Of a stretch of 64,000 nucleotides of DNA, positions 16,709-27,241 are shown piece by piece. The notes under the pieces were generated by a model. The model saw nothing but the letters and a program-made list of their open reading frames with translations, made no database searches and had not been told where the DNA came from. The stretch is from Ga0077527 sp964533495 (GTDB lineage Bacteria; Pseudomonadota; Gammaproteobacteria; Burkholderiales; SG8-41), in NCBI GenBank assembly GCA_964533495.1, contig CAZHJU010000002.1, positions 65,044 through 129,043 on the forward strand, read 5' to 3'. The stretch's first letter is position 1. Each line of letters starts with the position of its first letter. The translations under genes were made by a program, and so were the position numbers.

Positions 16709-17691
16709 TATCCCTTGGTCTCGGGATTGATCAGGTTGGGCGGGGTGCCGCCCTGCAGCGCCGCCACCAGGTTCTGCGCGGCGAGCATCGCCATCGCCTT
16801 GCGCGTGGCCTCGGTCGAACTGCCGACATGCGGCGCCAGCACCACGTTGTCGAGCCCGAGAAATTCCGGATGCAGCTTCGGCTCGTTTTCGTAGACGTCG
16901 AGGCCGGCGCCGCGAATCGTGCCGTCCTTCAGCGCGACGACCAGCGCGGCGTCGTCGACCACGCCGCCGCGCGTCGAATTGATCAGGATCGCCGTCGGCT
17001 TCATTTTCTTCAGTTGCGCCGCGCCGATCAGGTGATGCGTGGCCGGCGAGTACGGCACCTGCAGCACGACGAAGTCGGACTGCGCGAGCAGTTCGTCGAA
17101 GGATGCGTATGCCGCGCTGCAGCGGCGCTCCAGTTCCGGCGCGATGCGCTTGCGGTTGTGGTACAGCACCTTCATCTCGAAACCCAGCGCGCGGCGGGCG
17201 ATGGCCTGGCCGATGCGACCCATGCCGACGATGCCCAGCGTCGCGTGGTGCACGTCGACGCCCAGCCACTGCTTCAGCCGCCAGCCGGTCCATTCGCCGG
17301 CGCGGACGCGGCGCTCGACTTCGGTGATGCGCCGCGCGGTGCCGAGCATCAGCGCCCACGCGAGGTCGGCCGTGCTGTCGTCGAGCACGCCCGGCGTGTT
17401 GGTCGCCATCACGCCGCGCGCGCTGCAGGCCGGCACGTCGATGTTGTTGTAGCCGACCGCGATGTTCGCCACCACCTTCAGCTTCGGCGTACGCGCGAGC
17501 AGCGCGGCATCCACCCGGTCGGTCAGCGCGCACATCAGGCCGTCGCAATCCGCCAGCGCCGCGGCCAGCGCATCCGCCGCGTACGGCGCGTCCTTCTGGT
17601 TGTCGATCACTTCGCAGTGCCCGCGCAGGTAGTCGAGGGTTTCGTCGAAGACTTCGCGGGTCACCAGCACCCGGGGTTTGCGGTCGCTCAT
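16708..17691 (-). CDS. 2-hydroxyacid dehydrogenase (glyoxylate/hydroxypyruvate reductase type)
   Basis: This 327-residue NAD(P)H enzyme has the Rossmann motif LGIVGMGRIGQAIARRA (residues about 149-165), catalytic Arg in LINSTRGGVVDDAAL, Glu in YENEPKLHPE and His in VVLAPHVGSST. These are the Arg-Glu-His triad of the GyaR/GhrB group. A TTG at 17706 would add five residues; the ATG at 17691 is preferred, but neither has a clear ribosome site. It lies in the same operon as an amidase and a tartronate-semialdehyde-type dehydrogenase, which suggests handling of glyoxylate or hydroxypyruvate. Confidence 0.9.
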   Translation of the reverse strand: MSDRKPRVLVTREVFDETLDYLRGHCEVIDNQKDAPYAADALAAALADCDGLMCALTDRVDAALLARTPKLKVVANIAVGYNNIDVPACSARGVMATNTPGVLDDSTADLAWALMLGTARRITEVERRVRAGEWTGWRLKQWLGVDVHHATLGIVGMGRIGQAIARRALGFEMKVLYHNRKRIAPELERRCSAAYASFDELLAQSDFVVLQVPYSPATHHLIGAAQLKKMKPTAILINSTRGGVVDDAALVVALKDGTIRGAGLDVYENEPKLHPEFLGLDNVVLAPHVGSSTEATRKAMAMLAAQNLVAALQGGTPPNLINPETKG

Positions 17692-17730
17692 GGTCTGTGC
17701 AATCAAGGGAAAGGAAACAGTTGCGGAAGA

Positions 17731-19035
17731 TTACGAAACTTGCGAAACGGGAAAGGCGCCGGCCAGCCAGCGCGCCGCGCGCAGCAGCCGCGCGTCGCCG
17801 TGGCGCGACCCGACGAGCTGCACGCCCAGCGGCAGGCCGGACGGTCCGCGCAGCAGCGGCAGGTTCAGCGCCGGCATGCCGCAGAAGGTCCACAGGGTAC
17901 AGAAAGCCGGGTCGCCGGTCGACCCCAGGCCGCGCGGCGCCTCGCCCGCGACCGCCGGCGTGAGTATCGCGTCGTACTGCGCGAAGATCGCGTCGAACGC
18001 CGCGTCGACCTGCGGTATCTGCGCCACGGCTTCCCGGTAATCCGCCGCCGCCACCGCGCGGCCGCGCTCGATCTGCCCGCGCAGCGATGCCGACAGGCGG
18101 TCGCGGCCACGATCCCACTCGGCCGCGAAATTTTCGGCGATCTCGGCTTCCATGACGATGCGATGCCAGTCCCAGGCCCGCGCCGCCGCCGGGGGCATTT
18201 CGCATTCGACGGCGCCGGCCGCCGCGGCCAGGCGCCCGACCGCCTCGCGGGTCGCGGCATCGGCATGCGGCCATTGCGCGGTTCTGACGAAAGCGAGGCG
18301 CGGTCGCGCCGCGACGGCCGCGGTCGCCGCGGCCAGAAGGCCCGGCGGCACGGCCGGATCGCACAACGATTCCGCGATCAGCGCGACGCCGGCGACGCTG
18401 CGCGCGAACACGCCGACCTGGTCGAGCGTCTGCGACTGGCGCAGCACGCCTTCGCGCGGAATCAGCCCGGCCGTCGGCTTGTAGCCGTAGACACCGCAGA
18501 ATGCCGCGGGCCGCAGCACCGAGCCGTTGGTCTGCGTGCCCACCGCCAGCGGCACCATGCCGGCGGCGACGGCCGCGGCCGAGCCGCTGGACGAGCCGCC
18601 GGGCGTGCGTTCCGGATCGTGCGGATTGCGGGTCTTGCCCGGGGCATAGGTCGCCAGTTCCGTGGTCACCGTCTTGCCGGCGACGACCGCGCCGGCGGCA
18701 CGCAGCCGCGACACCAGCAGCGCATCCGCCGCGGGACGCCGGCCGGCATGCAGCACAGTGCCGTTCTCGGTCGGCATGTCGGCGGTGTCGATGATGTCCT
18801 TGATGCCCACCGGCAGGCCGTGCAGAGGACCGCAGGGCTGCCCCGCGGCGCGGCAGCGGTCAGCAGCGCGCGCCTGCGCGATGACCGCCTGCGGATCGAG
18901 GAAAGCCCAGGCCTGCACCGCGGGATCGGCCGCCGCGATGCGCCCGAGACAGGCCGCGGCGACGGCTTCGGCGCCGATGCGGCCGTCGCGCAGGTCGCGC
19001 GCGAGGGCCGGCGCGTCCTGCGGCAGGTCAGGCAA
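17731..19035 (-). CDS. Amidase (amidase signature family)
   Basis: This 434-residue amidase has the Ser-cisSer-Lys triad: Lys in GLPVGIKDIIDTADMP (about residue 80), and the serine-rich core PGGSSSGSAAAVAAGM (about 148-163), with QTNGSVLRPAAFCGVYGYKP following. It is of normal length for the family, which includes mandelamide hydrolase, allophanate hydrolase and GatA relatives. It follows the TRAP large permease by 15 bases. It probably releases ammonia and a carboxylic acid from an imported amide. The exact substrate is not predictable. Confidence 0.9.
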   Translation of the reverse strand: MPDLPQDAPALARDLRDGRIGAEAVAAACLGRIAAADPAVQAWAFLDPQAVIAQARAADRCRAAGQPCGPLHGLPVGIKDIIDTADMPTENGTVLHAGRRPAADALLVSRLRAAGAVVAGKTVTTELATYAPGKTRNPHDPERTPGGSSSGSAAAVAAGMVPLAVGTQTNGSVLRPAAFCGVYGYKPTAGLIPREGVLRQSQTLDQVGVFARSVAGVALIAESLCDPAVPPGLLAAATAAVAARPRLAFVRTAQWPHADAATREAVGRLAAAAGAVECEMPPAAARAWDWHRIVMEAEIAENFAAEWDRGRDRLSASLRGQIERGRAVAAADYREAVAQIPQVDAAFDAIFAQYDAILTPAVAGEAPRGLGSTGDPAFCTLWTFCGMPALNLPLLRGPSGLPLGVQLVGSRHGDARLLRAARWLAGAFPVSQVS

Positions 19036-19050
19036 TGCCGGCGGCCCGGA

Positions 19051-21057
19051 TCAGCGGTAGAGCAGCTGCGGCAGCCACAGGCCGATGCCGGGAAACATGT
19101 AGAGCAGTATCAGCGCCAGTATCTGGATGCCCATGAACGGCATCATCCCCAGGAATATCTGGTTCAGCGTGACATGCTTCGGCGCCACCCCCTTCAGGTA
19201 GAAGGCCGACATCGCCACCGGCGGCGACAGGAACGCCGTCTGCAGGTTCAGCGCCACCAGCAGGCCGAAGAACAGCGGATCGATGCCGAACTTGGGCAGC
19301 AGCGGGATGAAAATCGGCATGAAAATGACGATGATCTCGGTCCATTCCAGCGGCCAGCCGAGGATGAAAATGATGAACTGCGCGAGGATCATGAACTGGA
19401 GCGGCGTCAGCCCCAGCGACAGCACCCAGTCCTCGATGATCTGCTGCCCGCCGAGCAGCGCGAAGGCCGCCGAGAAAATCGCCGAGCCGACGAACAGCCA
19501 GCACACCATGGCGCTGGTCTTCGCCGTCAGGAACGAGGATTCCTTGACGATCACGCCGATCTCCTTCGCCGTGGTGCCCACGGCCCCGAACCCCGGGTTG
19601 CCGCGGTAGTGGGCGATGAAGCGGTACGCGATGGCCAGCAGGAAGCCGCCGAAGGCGCCCACCGCCGCCGCCTCGGTCGGCGTGGCGAAGCCGAACACGA
19701 TGGATCCCAGCACCGCCATGATCATGATCGACAGCGGGAAAAACGACCCGAGCAGCATCTTGAAAATCTCGAAACGCTGCCAGGTCCACAGCGCGTAGAG
19801 CAGCACGGTCAGCGCCACGCCGGTACCGAACATGATCCAGAACCAGGCCGGCGCAGGACGCGTTTCCGCCGCCGGAACGGGCACTGCGGGCGGCTCGGCC
19901 GCGGCGGCAGGCGGGGTTTCCACGGCCGCCTGCCCGTCGGCCGGCGGCGGCTCCTGCAATCCCGTGCTTTCCGCGGGCCTGTCTCCCGCGGCCTCGGCCG
20001 GCGGTTCCTGCAGGCCGCCGCTCTCGGGCGCGCCCACCAGTCCGGTATCCCTGGCCTCGGCAACGAAACTGCCGGCCTCGACGAGTCCGGCGGTGTCGAA
20101 CTCCTGCACCGGCGCGGTGACCGCCCTGTAGGTGAGCGCCAGCACGACGGCGATCGTCAGCGCCGGCAGCAGCGACACCAGCAACTGGCCGGCCGCCGTG
20201 CGCCCCGGAACGCCGCTGCCGCCGCCCAGCGCGCGCACGAGGCCGAGGGTCGCGTTGCGCCCCTGCGCCGCCAGCGCCTGCGCGAACGCCGGCAGCTCGA
20301 CCCTGCGCTCGCTTTCCGGCAGCGGCGGCATCAGGCCCGGCTTGATGATCGCCAGCACGATCACGTAACCGACGTACAGCGCGGCCAGCATCAGGCCGGG
20401 GAAAAACGCGCCGGCGTAGAGCTGCACCACCGAAACGCCGGCGGTCGCGCCGTAGACGATCAGCAGCACCGAGGGCGGAATCAGGATGCCGAGGCAGCCG
20501 CCGGCGGTGACCGAGCCCGCGGCAATCTGCGTGTGGTAACCGACGCGCAGCATCGCCGGCAGCGCCAGCAGGCCCATCAGCGTGACCACGGCGCCGACGA
20601 TGCCGGTGGCCGTCGCGAAGATCGCGCAGGTCACGATGGTCGCGACCGCCAGCGAGCCGGGCACGCGCGCCAGCGCCAGGTGCAGGCTTTTGAACAGGCG
20701 GTCGATCAGCGCCGCGCGCTCGACCAGGTAGCCCATGAACACGAACAGCGGCACCGCGATCAGCACATCGTTCGACATCACGCCGTAGGTCCGCTGCACC
20801 ATCAGGTCCAGCACCTGCAGGGTCGCCATGTCCGGATCGACGCTGCGGTAGAAGAACCAGGAGAACATGACGCCCATGCCCATCAGCGTGAACGCCGTCG
20901 GAAAGCCGAGCATGATCGCCACCACCACCAGCGCCAGCATCAGCAGGCCGAGGGCGCCGTTGGTCATGTTGGTCCACGGCGTCAGCACCAGCACCGGGAG
21001 CGCGATCAGCGCCATGATCGTGAATCCGAACCACAGTTCCTTGCGCATTTTGATCAT
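19051..21057 (-). CDS. dctM: TRAP transporter large permease DctM with Pro/Ala-rich insert
   Basis: This 668-residue membrane protein, with about 12-14 helices, forms the transport channel of a TRAP system driven by an ion gradient. DctM family wording is clear: PLFVFMGYLVERA, TGIVGAVVTLMGLLALPAML, GGCLGILIPPSVLLI, FATPTEAAAVGAFGG and FLSPPVAMSAFYLKG. It is much longer than the usual 425-440 residues. A hydrophilic Pro/Ala/Glu-rich stretch (residues about 312-403, bases about 19849-20124) with two GLQEPP repeats interrupts the membrane domain. The ATG at 21057 overlaps the DctQ stop (ATGA). Confidence 0.93.
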   Translation of the reverse strand: MIKMRKELWFGFTIMALIALPVLVLTPWTNMTNGALGLLMLALVVVAIMLGFPTAFTLMGMGVMFSWFFYRSVDPDMATLQVLDLMVQRTYGVMSNDVLIAVPLFVFMGYLVERAALIDRLFKSLHLALARVPGSLAVATIVTCAIFATATGIVGAVVTLMGLLALPAMLRVGYHTQIAAGSVTAGGCLGILIPPSVLLIVYGATAGVSVVQLYAGAFFPGLMLAALYVGYVIVLAIIKPGLMPPLPESERRVELPAFAQALAAQGRNATLGLVRALGGGSGVPGRTAAGQLLVSLLPALTIAVVLALTYRAVTAPVQEFDTAGLVEAGSFVAEARDTGLVGAPESGGLQEPPAEAAGDRPAESTGLQEPPPADGQAAVETPPAAAAEPPAVPVPAAETRPAPAWFWIMFGTGVALTVLLYALWTWQRFEIFKMLLGSFFPLSIMIMAVLGSIVFGFATPTEAAAVGAFGGFLLAIAYRFIAHYRGNPGFGAVGTTAKEIGVIVKESSFLTAKTSAMVCWLFVGSAIFSAAFALLGGQQIIEDWVLSLGLTPLQFMILAQFIIFILGWPLEWTEIIVIFMPIFIPLLPKFGIDPLFFGLLVALNLQTAFLSPPVAMSAFYLKGVAPKHVTLNQIFLGMMPFMGIQILALILLYMFPGIGLWLPQLLYR

Positions 21058-21668
21058 TTCGCCGCCCCCTGTCGCGCGGCGGCGCCGGTGCCGGTATCGG
21101 CATCCGCGTGCACCATTTCCTTCAGCTTGTCGACATCGACCTCCTCCACGTCCTCCTCGCGCGAAGGCCAGCTGCCCCGGCGCAGGCAGACGATGCAGCG
21201 GACGATTTCGACGATGCCCTGCAGCAGCAGGATGCCGCCGGCCAGCGGGATCACCGTCTTGAACGGATAGATCGGCGGGCCGTCCGCCGTGATGTTCGAA
21301 TGCTCGTTGATGGCCCAGGACTCGGCCGCATAGAAATACCCGGCATAGGTCAGCGCGATGACCCCGGGCACGAAAAACACGACGTAGAGCAGCAGATCCA
21401 GCGTCGCCTGCGTCCGCGGCGGGAAGAATCCGTAGAGCACGTCGCCGCGCACATGGCCGTTCTTGGACAGCGTGTAGGCGCCCGCCATCATGAACAGCGT
21501 GCCGTAGAGCATGATCATCACGTCGAAGGCCCAGGCATGCGGGGCGTCGAGCGCGTAACGGGAGAACACCTCCCACGAAATCAGCAGCGTCAGGCCGACG
21601 ATCAGCCAGGAAAACGCCTGCCCGACGAAGGTGCTCAGCTTGTCGACAAAAAGCAGCAGTTTCTGCAT
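21054..21668 (-). CDS. dctQ: TRAP transporter small permease DctQ
   Basis: This 204-residue membrane protein has four hydrophobic helices and typical DctQ signatures: LLISWEVFSRYALDAPHAW (residues about 27-45), YTLSKNGHVRGDVLYGFFPP and a final helix before a charged tail. It partners the large permease, whose start overlaps its stop, and the receptor encoded upstream. The acidic tail (SREEDVEEVDVDKLKEM) is longer than in short DctQ proteins. It lies 104 bases downstream of the receptor gene, and a terminator hairpin sits in that gap, which would lower expression relative to the receptor. Confidence 0.92.
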   Translation of the reverse strand: MQKLLLFVDKLSTFVGQAFSWLIVGLTLLISWEVFSRYALDAPHAWAFDVMIMLYGTLFMMAGAYTLSKNGHVRGDVLYGFFPPRTQATLDLLLYVVFFVPGVIALTYAGYFYAAESWAINEHSNITADGPPIYPFKTVIPLAGGILLLQGIVEIVRCIVCLRRGSWPSREEDVEEVDVDKLKEMVHADADTGTGAAARQGAAK

Positions 21669-21712
21669 GTTCCATCGCTTCCGTGAATGCGGCCGGCACG
21701 ACGGCCGCCGCT

Positions 21713-21745
21713 AAAAAAAACACCATCCGGATGACCGGATGGTGT
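21713..21745 (-). terminator. Hairpin with T-run between dctP and dctQ
   Basis: ACACCATCCGG-atga-CCGGATGGTGT has perfect 11-base arms (21720-21745), followed on the minus strand by eight T. It is placed after the receptor gene and before dctQM, so it probably terminates part of the transcript and keeps the periplasmic receptor in excess. Confidence 0.88.
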
Positions 21746-21771
21746 CATGTCTGGCTTGGCGATGTTCCGCG

Positions 21772-22932
21772 TCAGGACTTCTTGGCCGGCGCCGGCTTCT
21801 TGCCGAAATAATGGTTGTAGGCCATGCGGCGGTTGACGTTGGTGTCGAGGTCCCAGCGCACCGCGCGCGCCGCGAACTTGCGCTGCGATTCCTCGATTTC
21901 GCGGAACAGCGCATTGTCCTTGCGCTTGGCCGCCGCGGCGTCGTAACCGTTCAGCTGCGCCTGCAGGATGGAATCCGGCGTCTTGTAGAAACGCACGCCC
22001 TGCTTCTGCTGCATTTCGACGTAGTCCTGCGAATAGCGGTCGACCGCCTTCCACGACATGTCCGCCGACGCCGCCTCGACGGCGTTCTCGATGATCGACT
22101 TCATCTTCGCGGGCAGCGCGTTGAACTTGCCCTTGTTGAACATGATCTCGAACTGCTCGGCGTTCTGGTGGAAGCTCTGCAGCATGCAGACCTTGGACAC
22201 GTCCGGGAAGCCGAGGATGCGGTCGGAGGACGCATTGTTGAACTCGGCGGCGTCGAGCAGGCCGCGGTCCATCGCCGGCACGATCTCGCCGCCGGGCAGC
22301 GCGTTGACGGCGGCGCCCATCGCGGTGAACACGTCGATCGAAATGCCGACGGTGCGGAACTTCAGGCCCTTCATGTCCTGCGCCTTGGTCACCGGTTTCT
22401 TGAACCAGCCCAGCGGCTGGGTCGGCATCGGGCCGTAGGGGAAGGACACCACGTTGGCGCCGATCGACGCGTACAGCTTGTCGAGCAGCTGGCGGCCGCC
22501 GCCGTACTTGTGCCAGGCGAGCAGCATGTTGGCGTCCATGCCGTAGGCCGGTCCCGAGCCCCACAGCGCCAGCGCGTTCTGCTTGCCGTAGTGATAGACC
22601 AGCACGCCGTGGCCACCGTCGAGCGTGCCCTTGGACACGGCGTCGAGCAGCTGGAATGCGGGCACCACCGCGCCCGCGGGCAGCACCTCGATCCTGAGGT
22701 CGCCGCCGGTCATGTCGTTGACCTTCTTCGCGAAATCCAGCGCGTACTCGTGGAAGATGTCTTTCGCGGGCCAGGTGCTCTGCCAGCGCATGGTGATCGG
22801 GCCGGCCTGGGCCTTGGCAATCATCGGGAACCCGGCGATTGCGGCGCCCGTGGTTGCGGCGGCTGCGCCGGTCAGGAATCTGCGCCGGGTCGGGCTCGAT
22901 TGGCTGGACTTAACAGACTGTTTCTTAATCAT
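21772..22932 (-). CDS. dctP: TRAP transporter substrate-binding protein DctP, Tat-exported
   Basis: This 386-residue periplasmic receptor of a TRAP uptake system has a twin-arginine signal (SPTRRRFLTGAAAATTGAAI, residues about 14-33) ending near AKAQ. The conserved DctP core follows: MRWQSTWPAKDIFHEYA, LKFRTVGISIDVFTAMG and VPAMDRGLLDAAEFNN. The ATG at 22932 has AGGAGGAG six bases upstream. Tat export and the receptor length resemble the subclass that binds monocarboxylates or 2-oxo acids rather than C4-dicarboxylates. The gene heads the minus-strand operon of transporter plus catabolic enzymes. Confidence 0.92.
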   Translation of the reverse strand: MIKKQSVKSSQSSPTRRRFLTGAAAATTGAAIAGFPMIAKAQAGPITMRWQSTWPAKDIFHEYALDFAKKVNDMTGGDLRIEVLPAGAVVPAFQLLDAVSKGTLDGGHGVLVYHYGKQNALALWGSGPAYGMDANMLLAWHKYGGGRQLLDKLYASIGANVVSFPYGPMPTQPLGWFKKPVTKAQDMKGLKFRTVGISIDVFTAMGAAVNALPGGEIVPAMDRGLLDAAEFNNASSDRILGFPDVSKVCMLQSFHQNAEQFEIMFNKGKFNALPAKMKSIIENAVEAASADMSWKAVDRYSQDYVEMQQKQGVRFYKTPDSILQAQLNGYDAAAAKRKDNALFREIEESQRKFAARAVRWDLDTNVNRRMAYNHYFGKKPAPAKKS

Positions 22933-23083
22933 TTTTACTCCTCCTGAGAACGGTGGAAACACGGAACTGAAACAGCCCTGCGCAATGGCTTTGCTGTTCT
23001 TTTTCTTGTTGATGCAGCTCTATTATTCCCAGCGGGCTGCGCCTTGTCGATTTCGTGACGCGTTTCGTGATACGCAACGCCAT

Positions 23084-23105
23084 GTTACGGGAAAACCATC
23101 GTAAC
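23084..23105. promoter_or_regulatory. Inverted repeat upstream of dctP
   Basis: GTTACG (23084-23089) and CGTAAC (23100-23105) are separated by ten bases, about 150 bases upstream of the dctP start. It is a possible operator, but the arms are short. The rest of the 247-base gap shows nothing clear. Confidence 0.25.
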
Positions 23106-23179
23106 GGCCGGAACCTGCAAAATCAAGCCTGCCCTTGGCGAGACCCGGCCGGACCGGGAAGACCGGGGAAATGGCGGCA

Positions 23180-24547
23180 TCAGCCATGACCATGACCCTG
23201 CGATCGCAGGCGGCCGATGTAAAAACGACCCCACGCCAGCCCGATGACGGCGGACACCAGCGATCCGAGCAGCACGCCCAGTTTTGCGGCGCCCAGCAGG
23301 TTTCCGTTGTCGAATGCGAGCGTCGCGACGAAGATGGACATCGTGAAGCCTATGCCCGCGAGCAGGCCGACCAGGCATACCCCTGACCATGTCACGCCGG
23401 GCGGCAGGCGGCACCAGCCCAGGCGCACCACGAGCCAGCTGACCGTGATGACACCCAGCGGCTTGCCGAACACCAGGGCCAGCAGCACGCCCAGCATCAC
23501 GCTCCGCGAGCCGTCGGCGTCGAGGTCGACGCCGTCGAGGCTCACGCCCGCGTTCGCCAGCGCGAACAGCGGCATGATGCCGAAGGCCACCCAGGGATGC
23601 AGCGCCATCTGCACACGCGTGACGGGCGCCAGCAGTTCGCGCTGCGCCCGTCGCAGCCGCCTGATCGGCTCCATCAGCGCATCGGCTTCCGGCGCCGGCG
23701 CCGCCGCGCGCGCCAGGATGTCCTTGAATGCGCGCGCGGCGGCATCCAGCGGCCGCTCTCCGGCGCGTCCGGGCAGCACCGGCGTCATCATGCCGAGCAC
23801 GACGCCGGCCAGCGCCGGATGCGCGCCGGTCTGCAGCAGTCCCATCCACAGCACGGCGCCGGGAACGACATAGGCATAGGCCGAGCCGATGCCGATCGAT
23901 TGCAGCCCCAGCACCATAAGGATGCCGGTACCGGCCACCAGCAGGCCGCTGAAGTCCAGCCCGCCCGAATAGAAGACCGCGATGATCAGCACGGCGACGA
24001 CGTCGTCGATGATCGCCAGGGCCAGCAACAGGATGCGCACGTTGCCGGGGATGGCGCGGCCCAGCAGCGAGAGTATCCCCACCGCGAAGGCGATGTCCGT
24101 AGCCGTCGGCACGGCCCAGCCCTGGCGCAGCACGGGATCGCCGTTCAGCGCGAGATAGATCAGCGCGGGAACCGTGACGCCGCCGAGCGCGGCGGCGAGC
24201 GGCAATGCCGCCAGCTTCATGCTGGCCAGCGCGCCTTCGTGCATCTCGCGGCGGATCTCCATCCCGACGACCAGGAAGAACACCGTCATCAGGGCCTCGT
24301 TGATCCAGAAGTGCAGGGATTGGGAGACCACGCGGTCGCCGATGCCAAAGGACAGCGGCATGTGCAGCAGCGCATGGTAGCTGCCGGCGGCCGGGGAATT
24401 CGCCCAGACGAGGGCCACCACGGTCGCGATCAGCAGCACGATGCCGCTGACGGACTGGATGTGGAGAAAGCGTTCGAAGGCCGAAAAGGCCCGCTCAGCC
24501 AGGAGCTGGGCGCGGGATGGCGTTTGCCGCGACGGTTGCCGGTTCAT
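23180..24547 (-). CDS. nhaA: Na+/H+ antiporter NhaA
   Basis: This 455-residue inner-membrane antiporter extrudes Na+ in exchange for protons, for pH and salt homeostasis. Diagnostic motifs are NSPAAGSYHALLHMPLSFGI, LMTVFFLVVGMEIRREMHEG, PTATDIAFAVGILSLLG and the paired aspartates of LALAIIDDVVAVLIIAVFY (transport site). The C-terminal GIGFTMSIFVATLAF is also typical. I placed the start at ATG 24547 (MNRQPSRQTPS) rather than 31 codons upstream, where the extension has no family counterpart. It is monocistronic, between the dctP promoter region and lutC. Confidence 0.95.
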   Translation of the reverse strand: MNRQPSRQTPSRAQLLAERAFSAFERFLHIQSVSGIVLLIATVVALVWANSPAAGSYHALLHMPLSFGIGDRVVSQSLHFWINEALMTVFFLVVGMEIRREMHEGALASMKLAALPLAAALGGVTVPALIYLALNGDPVLRQGWAVPTATDIAFAVGILSLLGRAIPGNVRILLLALAIIDDVVAVLIIAVFYSGGLDFSGLLVAGTGILMVLGLQSIGIGSAYAYVVPGAVLWMGLLQTGAHPALAGVVLGMMTPVLPGRAGERPLDAAARAFKDILARAAAPAPEADALMEPIRRLRRAQRELLAPVTRVQMALHPWVAFGIMPLFALANAGVSLDGVDLDADGSRSVMLGVLLALVFGKPLGVITVSWLVVRLGWCRLPPGVTWSGVCLVGLLAGIGFTMSIFVATLAFDNGNLLGAAKLGVLLGSLVSAVIGLAWGRFYIGRLRSQGHGHG

Positions 24548-24800
24548 GGTCGTGAAGACTCCGCGTGGCGGCCCGACCAGCGCATTAACCTGTCCCCCTG
24601 CGACATGCAGCAGCGACACCCTTTTGTCATTTTGCGCCAATATACCCTGACGCGGTCAGCCCTGTCATTCCGCTTTCAGGACAGCCTCCGTATTCCTTCG
24701 CGCACAAGCCTGCAGGCCACCGGCGACGGAACGCCGGCACCGTGGGCCGCGGCCGGTCAACGGGAACCGTCAGGGATGCGATTGGCCATACGCGGCCCGA

Positions 24801-25457
24801 TCAGCGATGGTTATGGACCAGCAGGATATGAACGCGGTACGGTCCGTGCGCACCCAGGCTCACCGTCTGCTCGATGTCCGCGGTGCGCGAGGGGCCGGAG
24901 ACGAAATTCACCGCGCGCGGCAACACTTTCATTTCGGCGCGCAGCAGCGCCCAGGCGTCCTCCATGCCGGTGACGATGCGATTGCGCGCAATCACCGCGA
25001 CATGGGTTTCCGGCAACAGGCTCGCCGCGGGCGGCGTCTGCGGTCCCGAACACATCATCAGCGTGCCGGTCTCGGCAATCGCGCAGAACGCGCCGGTGAT
25101 GCCGACCCGATCGTCGCCGCGCGCCGCGCGCGATTCGACCGAAAGTCCTTCCGCCCGCCAGTCCAGCGCCGCGAACTCCGGCCAGCACACGGCGGCCGGC
25201 CCCAGCCCGAGCCCGCGCAGATAACGCGCCACCGCGGCCGGTACTTCCGCAAACGACCGCAGCTCGTCGATGGTCGTGGCAAGGCCCAGCGCACGCTCGC
25301 GAAAGCGGGCAACGGCATCGTCTCCGGTACCCGGCCGCGGACCCTGCGGATGCTCCGCCAGGTAATGCGCCACCGCCTCGCACTCGGCCGCGCGCACCGT
25401 CACCGCCTTGCCCTGGCGGGTGCGGATGCGGGCGAGAATGTTGGCGCGGGCAGACAT
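24801..25457 (-). CDS. lutC: LutC/YkgG-like LUD domain protein (lactate utilisation)
   Basis: This 218-residue protein has the LUD fold of LutC, the small subunit of the LutABC non-flavin iron-sulfur lactate dehydrogenase. Family strings include VGITGAFCAIAETGTLMM (about residues 117-134), LLPETHVAVI and NFVSGPSRTADIEQTVSLGAHGP near the end. It lies on the same strand as lutB but is separated from it by the methylmalonate-semialdehyde dehydrogenase gene, and the lutA homologue is 28 kb away. The complex oxidises L-lactate and passes electrons to the respiratory chain. Confidence 0.92.
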   Translation of the reverse strand: MSARANILARIRTRQGKAVTVRAAECEAVAHYLAEHPQGPRPGTGDDAVARFRERALGLATTIDELRSFAEVPAAVARYLRGLGLGPAAVCWPEFAALDWRAEGLSVESRAARGDDRVGITGAFCAIAETGTLMMCSGPQTPPAASLLPETHVAVIARNRIVTGMEDAWALLRAEMKVLPRAVNFVSGPSRTADIEQTVSLGAHGPYRVHILLVHNHR

Positions 25458-25522
25458 TTGTTCAGATTTGTTCAGGATTGAAGAGTGAGGATCGAGGATT
25501 GAGAATCGGGCATCAACCCCCG

Positions 25523-25552
25523 CTCATCACTCATCGTTCATCGCTCATCGCT
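25523..25552. repeat. Short imperfect tandem TCATCGC repeat
   Basis: CTCATCAC, TCATCGT, TCATCGC and TCATCGC follow one another just before the end of the dehydrogenase gene, between lutC and mmsA. It is probably slippage-prone filler; no function is apparent. Confidence 0.55.
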
Positions 25553-25557
25553 GCCTC

Positions 25558-27069
<1,512 letters not shown>

Positions 27070-27115
27070 GAACGTCTCGCAAAAAAACTAGACAGGATGA
27101 TTGACGGCCAGATAT

Positions 27116-27201
27116 CGTCGTTCCGGACGCGCAAAGCGCGATCCGGAATCCAGGGATTTTTCCAGCACTGCTGCCGGACTCCGGCTTGCGCCGGAGTGAC
27201 G
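27116..27201. repeat. Dispersed REP-like intergenic repeat, copy 3
   Basis: CGTCGTTCCGGACGCGCAAA starts the element and CTCCGGCTTGCGCCGGAGTG ends it. It lies in the gap between mmsA and lutB and is the most divergent copy in its left half. Confidence 0.7.
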
Positions 27202-27241
27202 AGATCCGTTTTTTCTCTGTACTCTCCGTGTTCCCTGTGGT

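Noticed and set aside
16828..21270. A very long open frame on the plus strand opposite the minus-strand operon
   Set aside because: It is antisense to clearly conserved genes; its product is rich in Arg, His and Gln with no domain pattern, as expected for the complement of GC-rich coding DNA.
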